The position numbers and the translations under genes are program-made. 64,000 bases of DNA from an uncultured Flavobacteriaceae bacterium (GTDB taxonomy: Bacteria > Bacteroidota > Bacteroidia > Flavobacteriales > Flavobacteriaceae). How positions within the stretch are numbered: position 1 is the stretch's first letter; each line of letters starts with the position of its first letter. Below, in pieces: positions 1 through 9,358 of this stretch. The notes beneath the pieces are model-generated. The model searched no databases and was not told the origin of the DNA. It saw nothing but the letters and a program-made list of their open reading frames with translations. The stretch covers positions 124,001-188,000 of the forward strand of contig CANMSH010000006.1 in the NCBI GenBank assembly GCA_947500525.1, in the 5' to 3' direction.

Positions 1-559
1 GCCAATGATTGAGCGAAGTGACATGTCACTTTTGGAAAAGTTAAATTTTGTGGTTGAAAATGATTTTAAACGTGTTAGTTATACTGAAGCTATTGATATA
101 CTCAGAAATTCAAAACCTAACAAAAAGAAAAAATTCAAGTTCCCTATTAATGAATGGGGTGCCGATTTACAGAGTGAACATGAACGATATTTAGTTGAAA
201 AACATTTTAAATGTCCGGTTATATTATTTGATTATCCTGCAAATATAAAGGCATTTTATATGCGCTTAAATGAAGATGGTAAAACGGTAAGAGCTATGGA
301 TGTGCTTTTTCCTGGTATTGGAGAAATTGTTGGCGGGTCACAAAGAGAGGAACGTTTAGATGTATTAAAAGATAAAATAAAAGCGTTACATATTGACGAA
401 CGCGAACTATGGTGGTATTTAGATTTACGAAAATTCGGAACCGCAGAACATTCAGGTTTTGGTCTAGGTTTTGAGCGATTAGTTCAATTTACTACTGGCA
501 TGAGTAATATTAGAGATGTAATTCCGTTTCCTAGAACACCACAGAATGCCGAATTTTAA
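1..559 (+). CDS. asnS: Asparagine--tRNA ligase, C-terminal part (5' cut by window)
   Basis: This is the C-terminal ~185 residues of asparaginyl-tRNA synthetase, a class II enzyme that charges tRNA-Asn in the cytoplasm. The reading frame is open to the left edge, so the start and the anticodon-binding N-terminal domain lie outside the window. The visible part is the catalytic core: a motif-2-like stretch, the segment [12 protein letters not shown] that is typical of AsnS, and class II motif 3 ([10 protein letters not shown]) near the end, followed by the usual DVIPFPRTP tail. It is followed after 25 bp by the WG-repeat gene on the same strand. The family assignment is secure; only the truncation limits what can be said. 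Confidence 0.96.
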   Translation, partial: PMIERSDMSLLEKLNFVVENDFKRVSYTEAIDILRNSKPNKKKKFKFPINEWGADLQSEHERYLVEKHFKCPVILFDYPANIKAFYMRLNEDGKTVRAMDVLFPGIGEIVGGSQREERLDVLKDKIKALHIDERELWWYLDLRKFGTAEHSGFGLGFERLVQFTTGMSNIRDVIPFPRTPQNAEF

Positions 560-584
560 ATAAAATGATCTTAAAAAGAATATT

Positions 585-2090
585 ATGAAGAAGTTAGTTT
601 TAATTACCTTGAGCATGCTTTCATTTTTCGTTACTTTTTCTCAAGAAGACGTTATTGAAGAAGTCCTTATAGAAAGTACAGAAGCTGAAGAAACCAATGT
701 AAATTCATTATATAGTAGAAGCACCTCCGATATTGTTACCGGAGAAATAGACAATACCTTGCTTATTTTTAAAGGAAGAAATACTTCTCTTTATGGCTTA
801 AAAGATAAAAACAATAAAGTTCTGGTAAAGCCTATTTTTAATTCAATCTCAACGTATGGTTCTACTAAAAATAGAATTCAAGCACGATTTAGCTGGGAAA
901 AAAATGGTGTTATCGATAGTAAAGGCAACATCATTATACCTTTTGAATATTCGAATATTTCTAAGAATAATAACAATCAATTCATTGTAACCAAAAAGAA
1001 CCAGAAACAGTTACTTGATTATTTTGGAAGACCTTTGTTAAAAAATAGCTATGAAGATATTTATTTTCTAAATCAGAAGTATATCAAAATAAAAAGCAAT
1101 GGTCTATATGGCTTGCTCTCGTTAAATGGTGAAGAAGTGTTTCCTGCTGAATATGAAGACATCAACCATTATTCATCTCAAGATTGGTTTTTATTAAATC
1201 AAAATGGTAAAACCCTCATAAAAGATAGTCAAGGCAAGAGCGTTTTTGGAAAACAGTACACGAACATTTCAAAATTAGACTACGATTTCAAATACATTTT
1301 GGCTGAGAAAAATGGAAAGTACGGAATCATTAATAAGTTTAATGATGAAATTGCACCGTTTATTTTTGATGCGATAAGTAAAGAGTATGACAATAGGTTA
1401 TTTACAGTACAAGAAAAAGGAAAATGGGGAATTTATAGTGTTCTTTTTGATGCATATATTGTGAAACCAGAATATGATGCTATTCAGCGAGTGTCTAGCG
1501 GTTATTATATATTGGATCAAGGAGCGACGAGAACGTTCATTAATTTATTATCAAATAAAAAAGTTGATTTCTCTAACTATGATAAAATAAACAATTACGT
1601 TTCCTATAATATTGTAAGAGTAGAAAACAATGGTTTAAAGGGAGGTGTGGATGTAAATAGTGGTAAACTAATCATTCCGGTGAAGTATAGCTATCTAGAT
1701 ATCTCTTCTAATTATATCAGCGCTAGGTTGCCAAACACGAAAATTTCTGACGTTTATGATAGAAATGGCAAACTGTTATTTAAAAATGTAACTCAAATTA
1801 GTCGTTTGAAAGATTATCATTATCGCGTAGCAAGTGAAGGTAAAGTAGGCGTCGTAAGTAAAAATAAGATCGTTATTAATGCCAAATATGATTTTATTAA
1901 AAGTTATGACAATTTATCTGCGTTCTTAGTGAAAGAAAATGACAAGTATGGTCTTATCAATTACGACAACAAATTTCTAATTCCTTTGGGCAAGCACAAA
2001 ATCAACGTTAATGAATCTAAAAACACGATTCATTGGAAAGACAAAAATTATATGATCAGCTTGGGTAAATTAGTACAATTAAAAAAGTAA
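585..2090 (+). CDS. Exported WG-repeat protein
   Basis: A 501-residue protein with an N-terminal signal peptide (about residues 1-20, ending in FSQ), so it is probably periplasmic or surface-associated. About eight WG-type repeats follow, each with a G-hydrophobic-[ND]..G pattern and then a P-x-[EK]-[YF]-[DS] turn, for example GVIDSKGNIIIPFEYSNI and KYGIINKFNDEIAPFIFDAI. WG repeats form beta-rich solenoid or propeller-like folds; no enzymatic motif is visible. It sits between asnS and rpoN with gaps of 25 and 6 bp, so it is likely cotranscribed with them. The family is recognised but its function is unknown. Confidence 0.85.
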   Translation: MKKLVLITLSMLSFFVTFSQEDVIEEVLIESTEAEETNVNSLYSRSTSDIVTGEIDNTLLIFKGRNTSLYGLKDKNNKVLVKPIFNSISTYGSTKNRIQARFSWEKNGVIDSKGNIIIPFEYSNISKNNNNQFIVTKKNQKQLLDYFGRPLLKNSYEDIYFLNQKYIKIKSNGLYGLLSLNGEEVFPAEYEDINHYSSQDWFLLNQNGKTLIKDSQGKSVFGKQYTNISKLDYDFKYILAEKNGKYGIINKFNDEIAPFIFDAISKEYDNRLFTVQEKGKWGIYSVLFDAYIVKPEYDAIQRVSSGYYILDQGATRTFINLLSNKKVDFSNYDKINNYVSYNIVRVENNGLKGGVDVNSGKLIIPVKYSYLDISSNYISARLPNTKISDVYDRNGKLLFKNVTQISRLKDYHYRVASEGKVGVVSKNKIVINAKYDFIKSYDNLSAFLVKENDKYGLINYDNKFLIPLGKHKINVNESKNTIHWKDKNYMISLGKLVQLKK

Positions 2091-2096
2091 TGTTAA

Positions 2097-3548
2097 ATGC
2101 TTAAACAAAATCTTCATTATAAATTATTACAAAAGTTATCTCCTCAACAAATTCAGTTGATGAAGCTAATTCAATTGCCTACGCAAGCTTTTGAAGATAA
2201 AATAAAGCAAGAAATTGAAGAAAACCCAGCATTAGAATCGGGTAAAGAATCTAAAGATTCTAGTGATGAAGATACAGCAAATGAATATGAAGATGCTGGA
2301 AATGAGACGATCGAAACTGATATAAATATTGATGATTACTTAAGCGATGATGAGACACCGAGTTATAAGCTTCAGGCCAATAATTACAGTGACAGCGATG
2401 ATGATAAGCATATTCCGTATGCCTCTGGAACATCGTTTAATCAACATTTAAAGGCACAGTTGAACACGGTAATATTGAGCGATCATGAACGTCAAATTGC
2501 CGAATTTTTGGTTGGTAGTATTGACGAAAGTGGATATATAAGAAGATCTATAGAAGATATTGTTGACGATTTAGCTTTTACAGCAAATATCTACACGAAT
2601 GAAGAGGAAGTGGCCGATATGCTTAAAATTGTACATCAGTTAGATCCAGCTGGTGTTGGGGCGACTACTTTAGAAGAATGTTTATTGATTCAATTAAAAC
2701 GAAAAAGAGAAAAAGAAGAACGCATTCTTGCTATTGCAATTTTAGAAAATGCTTTTGATCATTTCGTAAAAAAACACTACAAGAAATTACTTCAAAAGTT
2801 CAATATTTCGGAAGATCAATTAAAAAAAGCGATTCAAGAAATAGAAAAATTAAACCCTAAACCAGGAGGGTCCTACGCCGGAAGTAATAAAATAGTAGAA
2901 CAAATTGTTCCTGATTTTTCGATTAAAATTATCGAAGGCAAATTAGAATTAACTTTGAATTCTAGAAATGCTCCAGAACTGCATATTTCTTCGGAATATA
3001 ATAACATGTTAAAGGGCTACAAAGAATCTAAAGACAAGTCTAAATCTCAAAAAGATGCCGTTTTATTTATCAAGCAAAAATTAGATGCTGCAAAATGGTT
3101 TATTGATGCTATTAAGCAAAGACAGCAGACCTTGTTGCTCACCATGAATGCTATTATGCATAGACAAGAAGCTTATTTCTTATCTGGAGATGAACGTAAA
3201 TTGAAACCGATGATATTAAAAGATATTGCGGATAAAATTAATATGGATGTCTCTACCGTTTCCAGAGTAGCCAACAGTAAATATGTAGACACTCCTTATG
3301 GTACGAAACTGATCAAAGAATTCTTTTCTGAATCAATGAAAAACGACCAAGGTGAAGATATTTCTACACGAGAAATAAAAAAAATACTTCAAACTGTCAT
3401 CGAAGAAGAAAACAAAAAGAAACCATTGACTGATGATAAACTTTCAGCAATTTTAAAAGAAAAAGGATATTTAATAGCGCGTAGAACCGTAGCGAAATAT
3501 AGGGAGCAATTAGACATACCGGTAGCTCGTTTACGTAAAGAAATATAA
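2097..3548 (+). CDS. rpoN: RNA polymerase sigma-54 factor
   Basis: Sigma-54 directs RNA polymerase to -24/-12 promoters and needs AAA+ activators. The 483-residue sequence has the glutamine-rich activator region at the N-terminus (LSPQQIQLMKLIQLP), an acidic linker (about 50-100), the core-binding region, a helix-turn-helix around DVSTVSRVANSKYV, and the diagnostic RpoN box ARRTVAKYRE at residues 461-470. All canonical elements are present. It starts 6 bp after the WG-repeat gene and is followed after 2 bp by a membrane protein gene, which suggests one transcript. No sigma-54 activator gene is seen in this window. Confidence 0.97.
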   Translation: MLKQNLHYKLLQKLSPQQIQLMKLIQLPTQAFEDKIKQEIEENPALESGKESKDSSDEDTANEYEDAGNETIETDINIDDYLSDDETPSYKLQANNYSDSDDDKHIPYASGTSFNQHLKAQLNTVILSDHERQIAEFLVGSIDESGYIRRSIEDIVDDLAFTANIYTNEEEVADMLKIVHQLDPAGVGATTLEECLLIQLKRKREKEERILAIAILENAFDHFVKKHYKKLLQKFNISEDQLKKAIQEIEKLNPKPGGSYAGSNKIVEQIVPDFSIKIIEGKLELTLNSRNAPELHISSEYNNMLKGYKESKDKSKSQKDAVLFIKQKLDAAKWFIDAIKQRQQTLLLTMNAIMHRQEAYFLSGDERKLKPMILKDIADKINMDVSTVSRVANSKYVDTPYGTKLIKEFFSESMKNDQGEDISTREIKKILQTVIEEENKKKPLTDDKLSAILKEKGYLIARRTVAKYREQLDIPVARLRKEI

Positions 3549-3550
3549 TC

Positions 3551-4165
3551 ATGTTATTTCACAAAATTATTTCATACGTTTTTCATCCTATTGTATTTTC
3601 TATCATTGCTACGTTGTTATATTTTATGGCATTACCAAGTCATATACCGAAGCAATCAGAATATCATATTCTAATCCTCGTTTTCTTAGCCACCTATGTC
3701 ACTCCAATATTATTGTTAGTGGTTTTAAAAGGTTTTAGAATGATTCAAACATATCATTTGGAAACTATTCAAGAACGTAAATTTCCAACATTGTTTATGA
3801 TAGTATTGTTCGGGTTATTAGGCAAAAAATTATTGGAGATCCAAGCTTTAGATTTGTTAGCCTATTCTTTTATAGCCTGCGCAATTGCTTTGCTTTGCGT
3901 CTATATACTCTTCTTGCTTAAATTAAAAACTAGTTTACATACACTGAGTATTGCTGGTTTAATTGGATTCGCCTGTATTGTTAGCTATCATTATAAAATT
4001 AACTTATTAATTCCGCTTATGATCTTATTTCTACTCGCTGGAATTATTTCAACAGCGAGGTTAAAGTTAAAAGCTCATAACCCTAGTGAAGTATATATTG
4101 GTTTTTTAATAGGCTTTGTAATACAGTTGTTTACCTATTATATAGGCATTAATTATAATATATAA
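3551..4165 (+). CDS. Integral membrane protein, PAP2-like C-terminus
   Basis: A 204-residue, very hydrophobic protein with about six predicted membrane segments. The closing segment (PSEVYIGFLIGFVIQL) resembles the end of PAP2-type phosphatases, but I do not see the full set of PAP2 catalytic motifs (KxxxxxxRP, SGH, SRxxxxxH), so it is probably a non-catalytic relative or an unrelated membrane protein. It begins 2 bp after rpoN, so it is translationally close to it. Its last 13 bases overlap the 3' end of the convergent beta-barrel gene. No function can be assigned. Confidence 0.75.
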   Translation: MLFHKIISYVFHPIVFSIIATLLYFMALPSHIPKQSEYHILILVFLATYVTPILLLVVLKGFRMIQTYHLETIQERKFPTLFMIVLFGLLGKKLLEIQALDLLAYSFIACAIALLCVYILFLLKLKTSLHTLSIAGLIGFACIVSYHYKINLLIPLMILFLLAGIISTARLKLKAHNPSEVYIGFLIGFVIQLFTYYIGINYNI

Positions 4166-4830
4166 AATATCAATCCAATTCTTAAATCACGTCCTCGCAC
4201 GAGAACTTGAGGACGGTTTAATATAGCATCTGAAGAGAATATATCATTCAAACCGTAATACACGTTTACGTTCCAAGTTCCGAAACCAACTCCCATTGTT
4301 AGACCATATTGAAATTTATTAATTTCTTCTATACCTCTTACTTTTATGGTTCCGTCCTTCTTTAGTTTTGCATTTGATGCGAAAACATATCCCAATTTAA
4401 CGCCAGAATAAATTCTCCAGAACTTATACTTTGTTGCTGTAGATGTTCTCCATCTTATTTCTATCGGAAGTTCAATCGTATGTAAAGAAAATTTATTTCG
4501 GTCAAAAGATCGTACCTCCTCAAAGGTAGTAACGTCGTTAATCACTTCAATCTTTAAATCTTGAAAATATGTATTTCTGCCATATCCAAGGCCAATACCA
4601 AAGCCAAAGTTTCTAATATCATTTATGGGAAGGTCTTTTATATAACCAAAAAAGATTCCATTAGAAAAACCGTTTTGATCAATACCATCAGGCACATTAT
4701 ATAAAGAATTATAAGTTGCTCCAATATAGAACTGATCTTCTAAATAATGTGCATCACTTATAGAATCTTTTGATTGAGCTAATGCACCATTAGCTACAAA
4801 CACAATAAGAATGATAATACATTTCTTCAT
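4153..4830 (-). CDS. Outer-membrane beta-barrel (PorT-like) protein
   Basis: About 225 residues with a signal peptide (MKKCIIILIVFVANGALAQ) and alternating short amphipathic strands typical of eight-stranded OMP_b-brl_2 barrels. The chain ends in an aromatic/hydrophobic strand (LRIGLIFYIL). A GTG start lies 12 bases upstream, but the ATG at 4830 gives a clean signal peptide and is preferred. Its opening resembles the PorT family linked to type IX secretion, but that family is broad and I do not claim the orthologue. It lies downstream of the ExbB/ExbD genes, separated by a terminator. Its 3' end overlaps the convergent gene by 13 bp. Confidence 0.75.
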   Translation of the reverse strand: MKKCIIILIVFVANGALAQSKDSISDAHYLEDQFYIGATYNSLYNVPDGIDQNGFSNGIFFGYIKDLPINDIRNFGFGIGLGYGRNTYFQDLKIEVINDVTTFEEVRSFDRNKFSLHTIELPIEIRWRTSTATKYKFWRIYSGVKLGYVFASNAKLKKDGTIKVRGIEEINKFQYGLTMGVGFGTWNVNVYYGLNDIFSSDAILNRPQVLVRGRDLRIGLIFYIL

Positions 4831-4859
4831 TAGGGTACCCACATATACTTTTATAAAAT

Positions 4860-4888
4860 AAAAAAAGGCAATCGATTAGATTGCCTTT
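4860..4888 (-). terminator. Intrinsic terminator of the exb operon
   Basis: A 9-bp inverted repeat, AAGGCAATC/GATTGCCTT (4865-4873 and 4879-4887), with a 5-base loop. Read on the minus strand it is followed by a run of T (the A-run at 4861-4866). It lies just downstream of the second exbD stop codon. Confidence 0.8.
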
Positions 4889-4906
4889 TCATAGTATAAA
4901 AACAAA

Positions 4907-5377
4907 TTAGTTTTTAATATTATCTAGAGCACTACCCTTACGAGTAGAATAATTAAGCTTTAATGCATTAATGTCTCTCAACTGTATTTTTATATCAGTA
5001 ATTGTTCCAACATTTGCATCCATATCTGCTTTAATAGACGTTGTCATTTTAGGCACATCTGTTTCTTTACGCTCTGCTCTTTCTGCGAAAATAAAACTCT
5101 TTACTTCCTCAACATTAGAAATTCTATCATTTAACTGAATCTTATCTCCTGGTGTTTTATCTTTCGATTTACCCACATAAATATAACTCACTAAACTTTT
5201 CTTTTCTAATTTCTTCACTTCTGTTGCCTTTGGCAACACAGGCTGTTGAATTTTCAATGATGTTTCACGCATCACTGTTGTAACCATAAAGAAGAATAAT
5301 AACATAAAAACAATATCCGGTAAGGATGCCGTAGAAATACCAGGCGTTCCTTTTTTCTTTTTTCCAAATTTAGCCAT
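4907..5377 (-). CDS. ExbD/TolR-family biopolymer transport protein
   Basis: A 156-residue inner-membrane protein of the ExbD/TolR family, which with ExbB uses the proton gradient to energise TonB-dependent transport across the outer membrane. A short basic N-terminus is followed by one membrane helix (about 20-37) carrying the conserved aspartate in the context SLPDIVFMLLFFF, then a periplasmic domain. It is the last of four clustered genes and starts 8 bp after the first exbD stop. Paired exbD genes are usual in flavobacteria, and the two proteins are clearly different from each other. Confidence 0.92.
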   Translation of the reverse strand: MAKFGKKKKGTPGISTASLPDIVFMLLFFFMVTTVMRETSLKIQQPVLPKATEVKKLEKKSLVSYIYVGKSKDKTPGDKIQLNDRISNVEEVKSFIFAERAERKETDVPKMTTSIKADMDANVGTITDIKIQLRDINALKLNYSTRKGSALDNIKN

Positions 5378-5385
5378 ACTTATTC

Positions 5386-5976
5386 TTATTTAGTTGGTTC
5401 AGCCTCAGAGATAATTTGAGGATAAATATTTATTTTAATATCTTTCTGCTGTTCAAAGTTAAGTCTATCAAAATCCTTGCCATATTTCTTATTAGAATAT
5501 CTATTTCTAAGCACCGTATAAGCACCTACTAATTCATTCTGTACTGAAATATAAGTGGCATAATTTGTTCCTCTATCACTTTGAAGAGATATAATTGCCT
5601 TTTTAGGATGATCTGATGATGCAGGATCTTTCTCTCCTTCACACCAACTACAAACTTTTAAGTCTTCTTTAGCTAATGCTTCAGCAGTACCTCCACCATT
5701 ATCAATAAATTTGATAGCGGCTTCGCGTAAATCTTCAACCTTCATGTATTGATCACCTTCTACTAAGATTTCATTACGTCTGTTGATATTCACTTCAAAA
5801 ACGTTTTTCTCTTTAAGTATTGGTGGTACTACATCTTCTGGTTGTTTCTCAGGTAATTTACGAGAAATACCTGTGTCTACATCCATTGTAGTTGTTACTA
5901 AGAAAAATATCAATAACAAGAACGCTATATCGGCCATAGAACCTGCATTAATTTCTGGGGTGTCTCTTCTAGCCAT
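5386..5976 (-). CDS. ExbD/TolR-family biopolymer transport protein
   Basis: A 196-residue ExbD-type protein. The N-terminal membrane helix contains the proton-path aspartate (GSMADIAFLLLIFFLV). The periplasmic part is longer than in its neighbour and includes an unusual insert with a CSWC pair (about residues 109-112), which could form a disulfide or bind metal. It lies 5 bp downstream of the small four-helix membrane protein and 8 bp upstream of the second exbD. It probably works with the ExbB-type protein encoded at 6479-7213. Confidence 0.92.
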   Translation of the reverse strand: MARRDTPEINAGSMADIAFLLLIFFLVTTTMDVDTGISRKLPEKQPEDVVPPILKEKNVFEVNINRRNEILVEGDQYMKVEDLREAAIKFIDNGGGTAEALAKEDLKVCSWCEGEKDPASSDHPKKAIISLQSDRGTNYATYISVQNELVGAYTVLRNRYSNKKYGKDFDRLNFEQQKDIKINIYPQIISEAEPTK

Positions 5977-5981
5977 AATTT

Positions 5982-6470
5982 TTATTTTGCTAAGTTCTTA
6001 ACAAGTCCGAAACCAATAATTCCTAGACCAGCAGCTCCTAATATTCCAGTAAATGTAATCAATCCACTTACCCATTTAGTTACTGATTTTGCTTCATCTC
6101 CTGTAAGAATATCTCCTGAGATATTTTTAACTTCGATAGCTTCTCCCAATGCACCTGTTGCCAACTCATCAGAAGCTGTAAAATAGGTTACTAATAAAAG
6201 AGCTACGAGTATACCCAAACCTAACAATGTCTTTTTTAAGTTTTGAGGATTTTTAACAAGATTCACTATAGATAGTACTACAGTAACTAAGGTCACCACT
6301 ATCAACAGAAATACTGCAAATGATACAAAACCAGAAACTATTGATTGTGCATCTACATCTGTTTTTATTACTTCATCTCCTACCATTATTATTCTAACCA
6401 TGAAGAAAACTCCAATAAGACTAATAATCGCAGCTACGATCGTTAATATTTTTGATTTATTATTATCCAT
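5982..6470 (-). CDS. Small four-helix membrane protein of the exb cluster
   Basis: A 162-residue protein with about four predicted membrane helices (roughly 8-26, 45-70, 82-100 and 132-158) and no catalytic motif. It sits between exbB and the first exbD, with gaps of 8 and 5 bp, so it is almost certainly cotranscribed and may belong to the same energy-transduction complex. I recognise the placement as common in flavobacterial exb clusters but do not know a function. Confidence 0.8.
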   Translation of the reverse strand: MDNNKSKILTIVAAIISLIGVFFMVRIIMVGDEVIKTDVDAQSIVSGFVSFAVFLLIVVTLVTVVLSIVNLVKNPQNLKKTLLGLGILVALLLVTYFTASDELATGALGEAIEVKNISGDILTGDEAKSVTKWVSGLITFTGILGAAGLGIIGFGLVKNLAK

Positions 6471-6478
6471 GCTCTGTC

Positions 6479-7213
6479 TTATTTTTTATGTCTAACCAAA
6501 AGGTCAACAAGTGAAATTGAAGCGTCTTCCATACTGTTCACAATTCCGTCTACTTTAGAAACGATGTAGTTGTAAAAAATTTGAAGAATAATTGCTACTA
6601 CTAATCCGAATACTGTTGTTAATAAGGCAACTTTAATACCACCTGCAACAATAGAAGGAGAAATATCACCAGCCGCTGCAATCGCATCAAAGGCTCCAAT
6701 CATACCAATTACAGTTCCCATGAAACCAAGCATTGGTGCTAACGCTATAAATAAAGACAACCATGATATATTTTTTTCTAATAGACCCATTTGAACACCA
6801 CCGTAACTTACAACAGCTTTTTCAGCCTGTTCTACGCCTTCGTCCATTCTATCTAGTCCTTGATAAAAAATAGATGCAACTGGTCCTTTTGTATTTCTAC
6901 AAACTTCTTTAGCTGCTTCTACACCTCCAGAAGACAATGCGTCCTCAACACTCGCTACTAATTTATTTGTATTTGTAGTCGACATGTTTAGGTATATAAT
7001 TCTCTCAATAGCAATTGCTAATCCTAAGATCAAACAAACCAAAACAATCCCCATAAAAAATGGGCCTCCCTCTATAAAACGCTGTTTCAACTCTTGGTGA
7101 AACGTTTTTTCTACTGCTGCTGCCTCTTCAGTTTGAATTACAGCTGCAAAACTGTTTTGAACTGAACCTAAAAATAATCCTGTCATTGCTAGGATAGTAA
7201 ATGCTTTTTTCAT
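6479..7213 (-). CDS. exbB: MotA/TolQ/ExbB proton-channel family protein
   Basis: A 244-residue ExbB-type protein, the proton-channel partner of ExbD in TonB energisation at the inner membrane. It has a cleavable signal-like N-terminus (MKKAFTILAMTGLFLGSV), then a first helix at about 50-75 and two further helices within the conserved MotA/TolQ/ExbB region (LFIALAPMLGFMGTVIGMIGAF and a second around 190-215). It is the first gene of a four-gene unit with two exbD genes. A candidate promoter lies 38-66 bp upstream, between the gene and tRNA-Ser. Confidence 0.93.
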   Translation of the reverse strand: MKKAFTILAMTGLFLGSVQNSFAAVIQTEEAAAVEKTFHQELKQRFIEGGPFFMGIVLVCLILGLAIAIERIIYLNMSTTNTNKLVASVEDALSSGGVEAAKEVCRNTKGPVASIFYQGLDRMDEGVEQAEKAVVSYGGVQMGLLEKNISWLSLFIALAPMLGFMGTVIGMIGAFDAIAAAGDISPSIVAGGIKVALLTTVFGLVVAIILQIFYNYIVSKVDGIVNSMEDASISLVDLLVRHKK

Positions 7214-7250
7214 TGTGTGAATCTTAATTAATTAAATTAGTTATTGGGTT

Positions 7251-7279
7251 TAAAGATATAAATTTTTTATTAAAAACAA
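7251..7279 (-). promoter_or_regulatory. Candidate Bacteroidota promoter upstream of exbB
   Basis: On the minus strand, TTG (7277-7279), an 18-base spacer and TATCTTTA (7251-7258) approximate the Bacteroidota TTTG/TAnnTTTG promoter, with A instead of G at the last -7 position. It lies 38 bp upstream of the exbB start. Confidence 0.35.
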
Positions 7280-7288
7280 CAATCTCAG

Positions 7289-7375
7289 CAGAGAGAAAGG
7301 GATTCGAACCCTTGTTATAATTCCTTATAAACACGCTTTCCAAGCGTGCGCCTTAAACCACTCGGCCACCTCTCT
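7289..7375 (-). tRNA. tRNA-Ser(GGA)
   Basis: A full cloverleaf can be drawn on the minus strand. It has an AGAGAGG acceptor stem pairing with the 3' end, a D-arm with GTGGCCGAGTGG, and an anticodon stem CACGC/GCGTG around TTGGAAA (anticodon GGA). A long variable arm typical of type II tRNAs and a T-arm GGGTTCGAATCCC follow. The 87-nt length and class II variable arm support serine. It lies between ansA and exbB. Confidence 0.95.
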
Positions 7376-7448
7376 AAATGTTAATTTTTAACTTTAGGAG
7401 TGCCAAGTAACAAAAAATTATTTATTAAATAAAAAATTATTGAAAAAA

Positions 7449-8483
7449 CTAACTTATTTCTCCGCGTAAGGACGTTTCAAAAATTAATTTAAAGTCGGCC
7501 TTCGGTATATTCTCTCCTAATAGATACATTAATTTGGCAACCGCCGATTCTGTGGTGATATCCTTACCGCTTATAAGACCTATCGCTTCTAATTGCACAC
7601 TAGTTTCATAATGTCCCAAAATAACACTTCCTCCAGCACACTGAGTAACATCGACAATATGAATACCTTTTTCTAAAGCTTCTTTTAAAAGGTCTATAAA
7701 CCATTTTTCAGTAGGCGCATTGCCAGAGCCATATGCTTCCAAGACTACACCTTTAATAGTAGGTATGTTTAAAATACTCTCTACAACACTCTTTGTAATT
7801 CCAGGAAACAACTTTAGTATGACTATATTGTCTTCTAATTTTTTTCTTATTTTTAGTTCGCTGCCATTAAAACGTTGATGAATGATTCCTTCATTGAACT
7901 TTAAGTGTACTCCACTTTCTGCTAAAGGCGGATAATTAGGTGAGGTAAAAGCTTCAAATTGTTCAGCATTAATTTTAGTTGTTCTATTTGCCCTATATAA
8001 CTTGTATTCAAAATACAAACCTACTTCTTTTACATGTGGTTCATTCGTCTTCTCATTTCTTGAAGCTGCAATTTGCACGGCCGTTATTAAATTCTCTTTG
8101 GCATCGGTTCTGAGATCCCCTATCGGTAATTGAGAACCTGTAAATATAATAGGCTTGGCCAAATTTTCGATCATAAAACTTATTGCCGAAGATGTATATG
8201 ACATTGTATCAGAACCCGTTAATACAACAAAACCATCCTTTTGGCTGTAATTATTCTCTATGATCTCAACAATATCTACCCAGTATGCTGTATTCATATT
8301 AGAAGAATCAATTGGTTCTTTAAAAGAAATTGCTTCAATATTACAATTGAGTTGATTTAGCTCTGGTATCTTCTCATATAAATGATTAAAATCAAATGCA
8401 CGCAGCGCATTGGTTGTATAATCCTTAATCATACCAATGGTACCTCCTGTATAAATCAATAAAATTTCGGGCTTTGTTGTCAT
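7449..8483 (-). CDS. ansA: Type I L-asparaginase
   Basis: A 344-residue cytoplasmic asparaginase that hydrolyses L-asparagine to aspartate and ammonia. Both family signatures are present: TGGTIG at residues 12-17 with the nucleophilic threonine, and LTGSDTMSYTSSA around 88-100 with the T/D pair. No signal peptide is present, which fits the type I (cytoplasmic) class. It is transcribed toward tRNA-Ser and the exb genes; the 3' flank has no strong terminator before the tRNA. Confidence 0.93.
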   Translation of the reverse strand: MTTKPEILLIYTGGTIGMIKDYTTNALRAFDFNHLYEKIPELNQLNCNIEAISFKEPIDSSNMNTAYWVDIVEIIENNYSQKDGFVVLTGSDTMSYTSSAISFMIENLAKPIIFTGSQLPIGDLRTDAKENLITAVQIAASRNEKTNEPHVKEVGLYFEYKLYRANRTTKINAEQFEAFTSPNYPPLAESGVHLKFNEGIIHQRFNGSELKIRKKLEDNIVILKLFPGITKSVVESILNIPTIKGVVLEAYGSGNAPTEKWFIDLLKEALEKGIHIVDVTQCAGGSVILGHYETSVQLEAIGLISGKDITTESAVAKLMYLLGENIPKADFKLIFETSLRGEIS

Positions 8484-8641
8484 CTTGTCATTACAATTAA
8501 AAAATATAATTATATGTTAATCAAATATTTAAAGGCAATTATACGTTCATTAACAAAGAAATAATACTTTCATTTTCATTTGGAACAATTTATGCAGTAA
8601 ATTTACATGAATATTACAATAAACTATTAAAATTTTAAATT

Positions 8642-9340
8642 ATGATTGGATTCTATATACTTATCGGAGCTATCTCCTTAGTAAGCTGGTTGATAAGCAG
8701 TAAATTGAAAAGCAAATTTAAGCATTACTCTAAAGTTCAATTGACAAACGGAATGAGCGGTGCCGAAATTGCTGAAAAAATGTTAGCAGATCATGGTATT
8801 TCTAATGTAAAAGTTATTTCTACGCCAGGTATGTTAACAGATCATTATAATCCTAAAAATAAAACGGTCAATCTAAGTGAAGGTGTATACAATCAGCGAA
8901 ATGCTGCGGCCGCGGCTGTTGCGGCTCATGAAGTTGGTCATGCGGTGCAACATGCTACAGCATATGAATGGTTGACGATGCGTTCAAAATTAGTACCTGC
9001 AGTAAGTATCACTTCAAAATTCTCTCAATATATGGTTATTGGAGGAATCATATTTGGAGCAGCATCAGGCAATACAGGTATTGGCTTTTACATCGCAATT
9101 GCTGGTTTAGCATTTATGGCTCTGGGAACGTTATTTAGTTTTATTACACTTCCAGTGGAATATGACGCGAGTAATAGAGCTTTAGCTTGGTTGAAAAATA
9201 AGAATATGGTAAATCAACAAGAATTTAAAGGATCTGAAGATGCCTTAAAATGGGCGGCTAGAACGTATTTAGTCGCGGCTCTTGGATCTCTAGCGATGCT
9301 ACTTTATTGGGGTTTGCAACTTTTAGGAGGCCGAGATTAA
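8642..9340 (+). CDS. Membrane zinc metallopeptidase, YugP family
   Basis: A 232-residue protein of the neutral zinc metallopeptidase family (Zn_peptidase_2, YugP). The zinc motif HEVGH is at residues 96-100, followed by QH. An N-terminal membrane helix (1-20) and further hydrophobic segments at about 125-165 and 208-228 place it in the membrane. A downstream acidic motif (PVEYDASNRA) supplies the expected third-ligand region. It stands alone and is followed by a strong bidirectional terminator. Confidence 0.9.
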   Translation: MIGFYILIGAISLVSWLISSKLKSKFKHYSKVQLTNGMSGAEIAEKMLADHGISNVKVISTPGMLTDHYNPKNKTVNLSEGVYNQRNAAAAAVAAHEVGHAVQHATAYEWLTMRSKLVPAVSITSKFSQYMVIGGIIFGAASGNTGIGFYIAIAGLAFMALGTLFSFITLPVEYDASNRALAWLKNKNMVNQQEFKGSEDALKWAARTYLVAALGSLAMLLYWGLQLLGGRD

Positions 9341-9358
9341 ACACAATACTAAATATAA

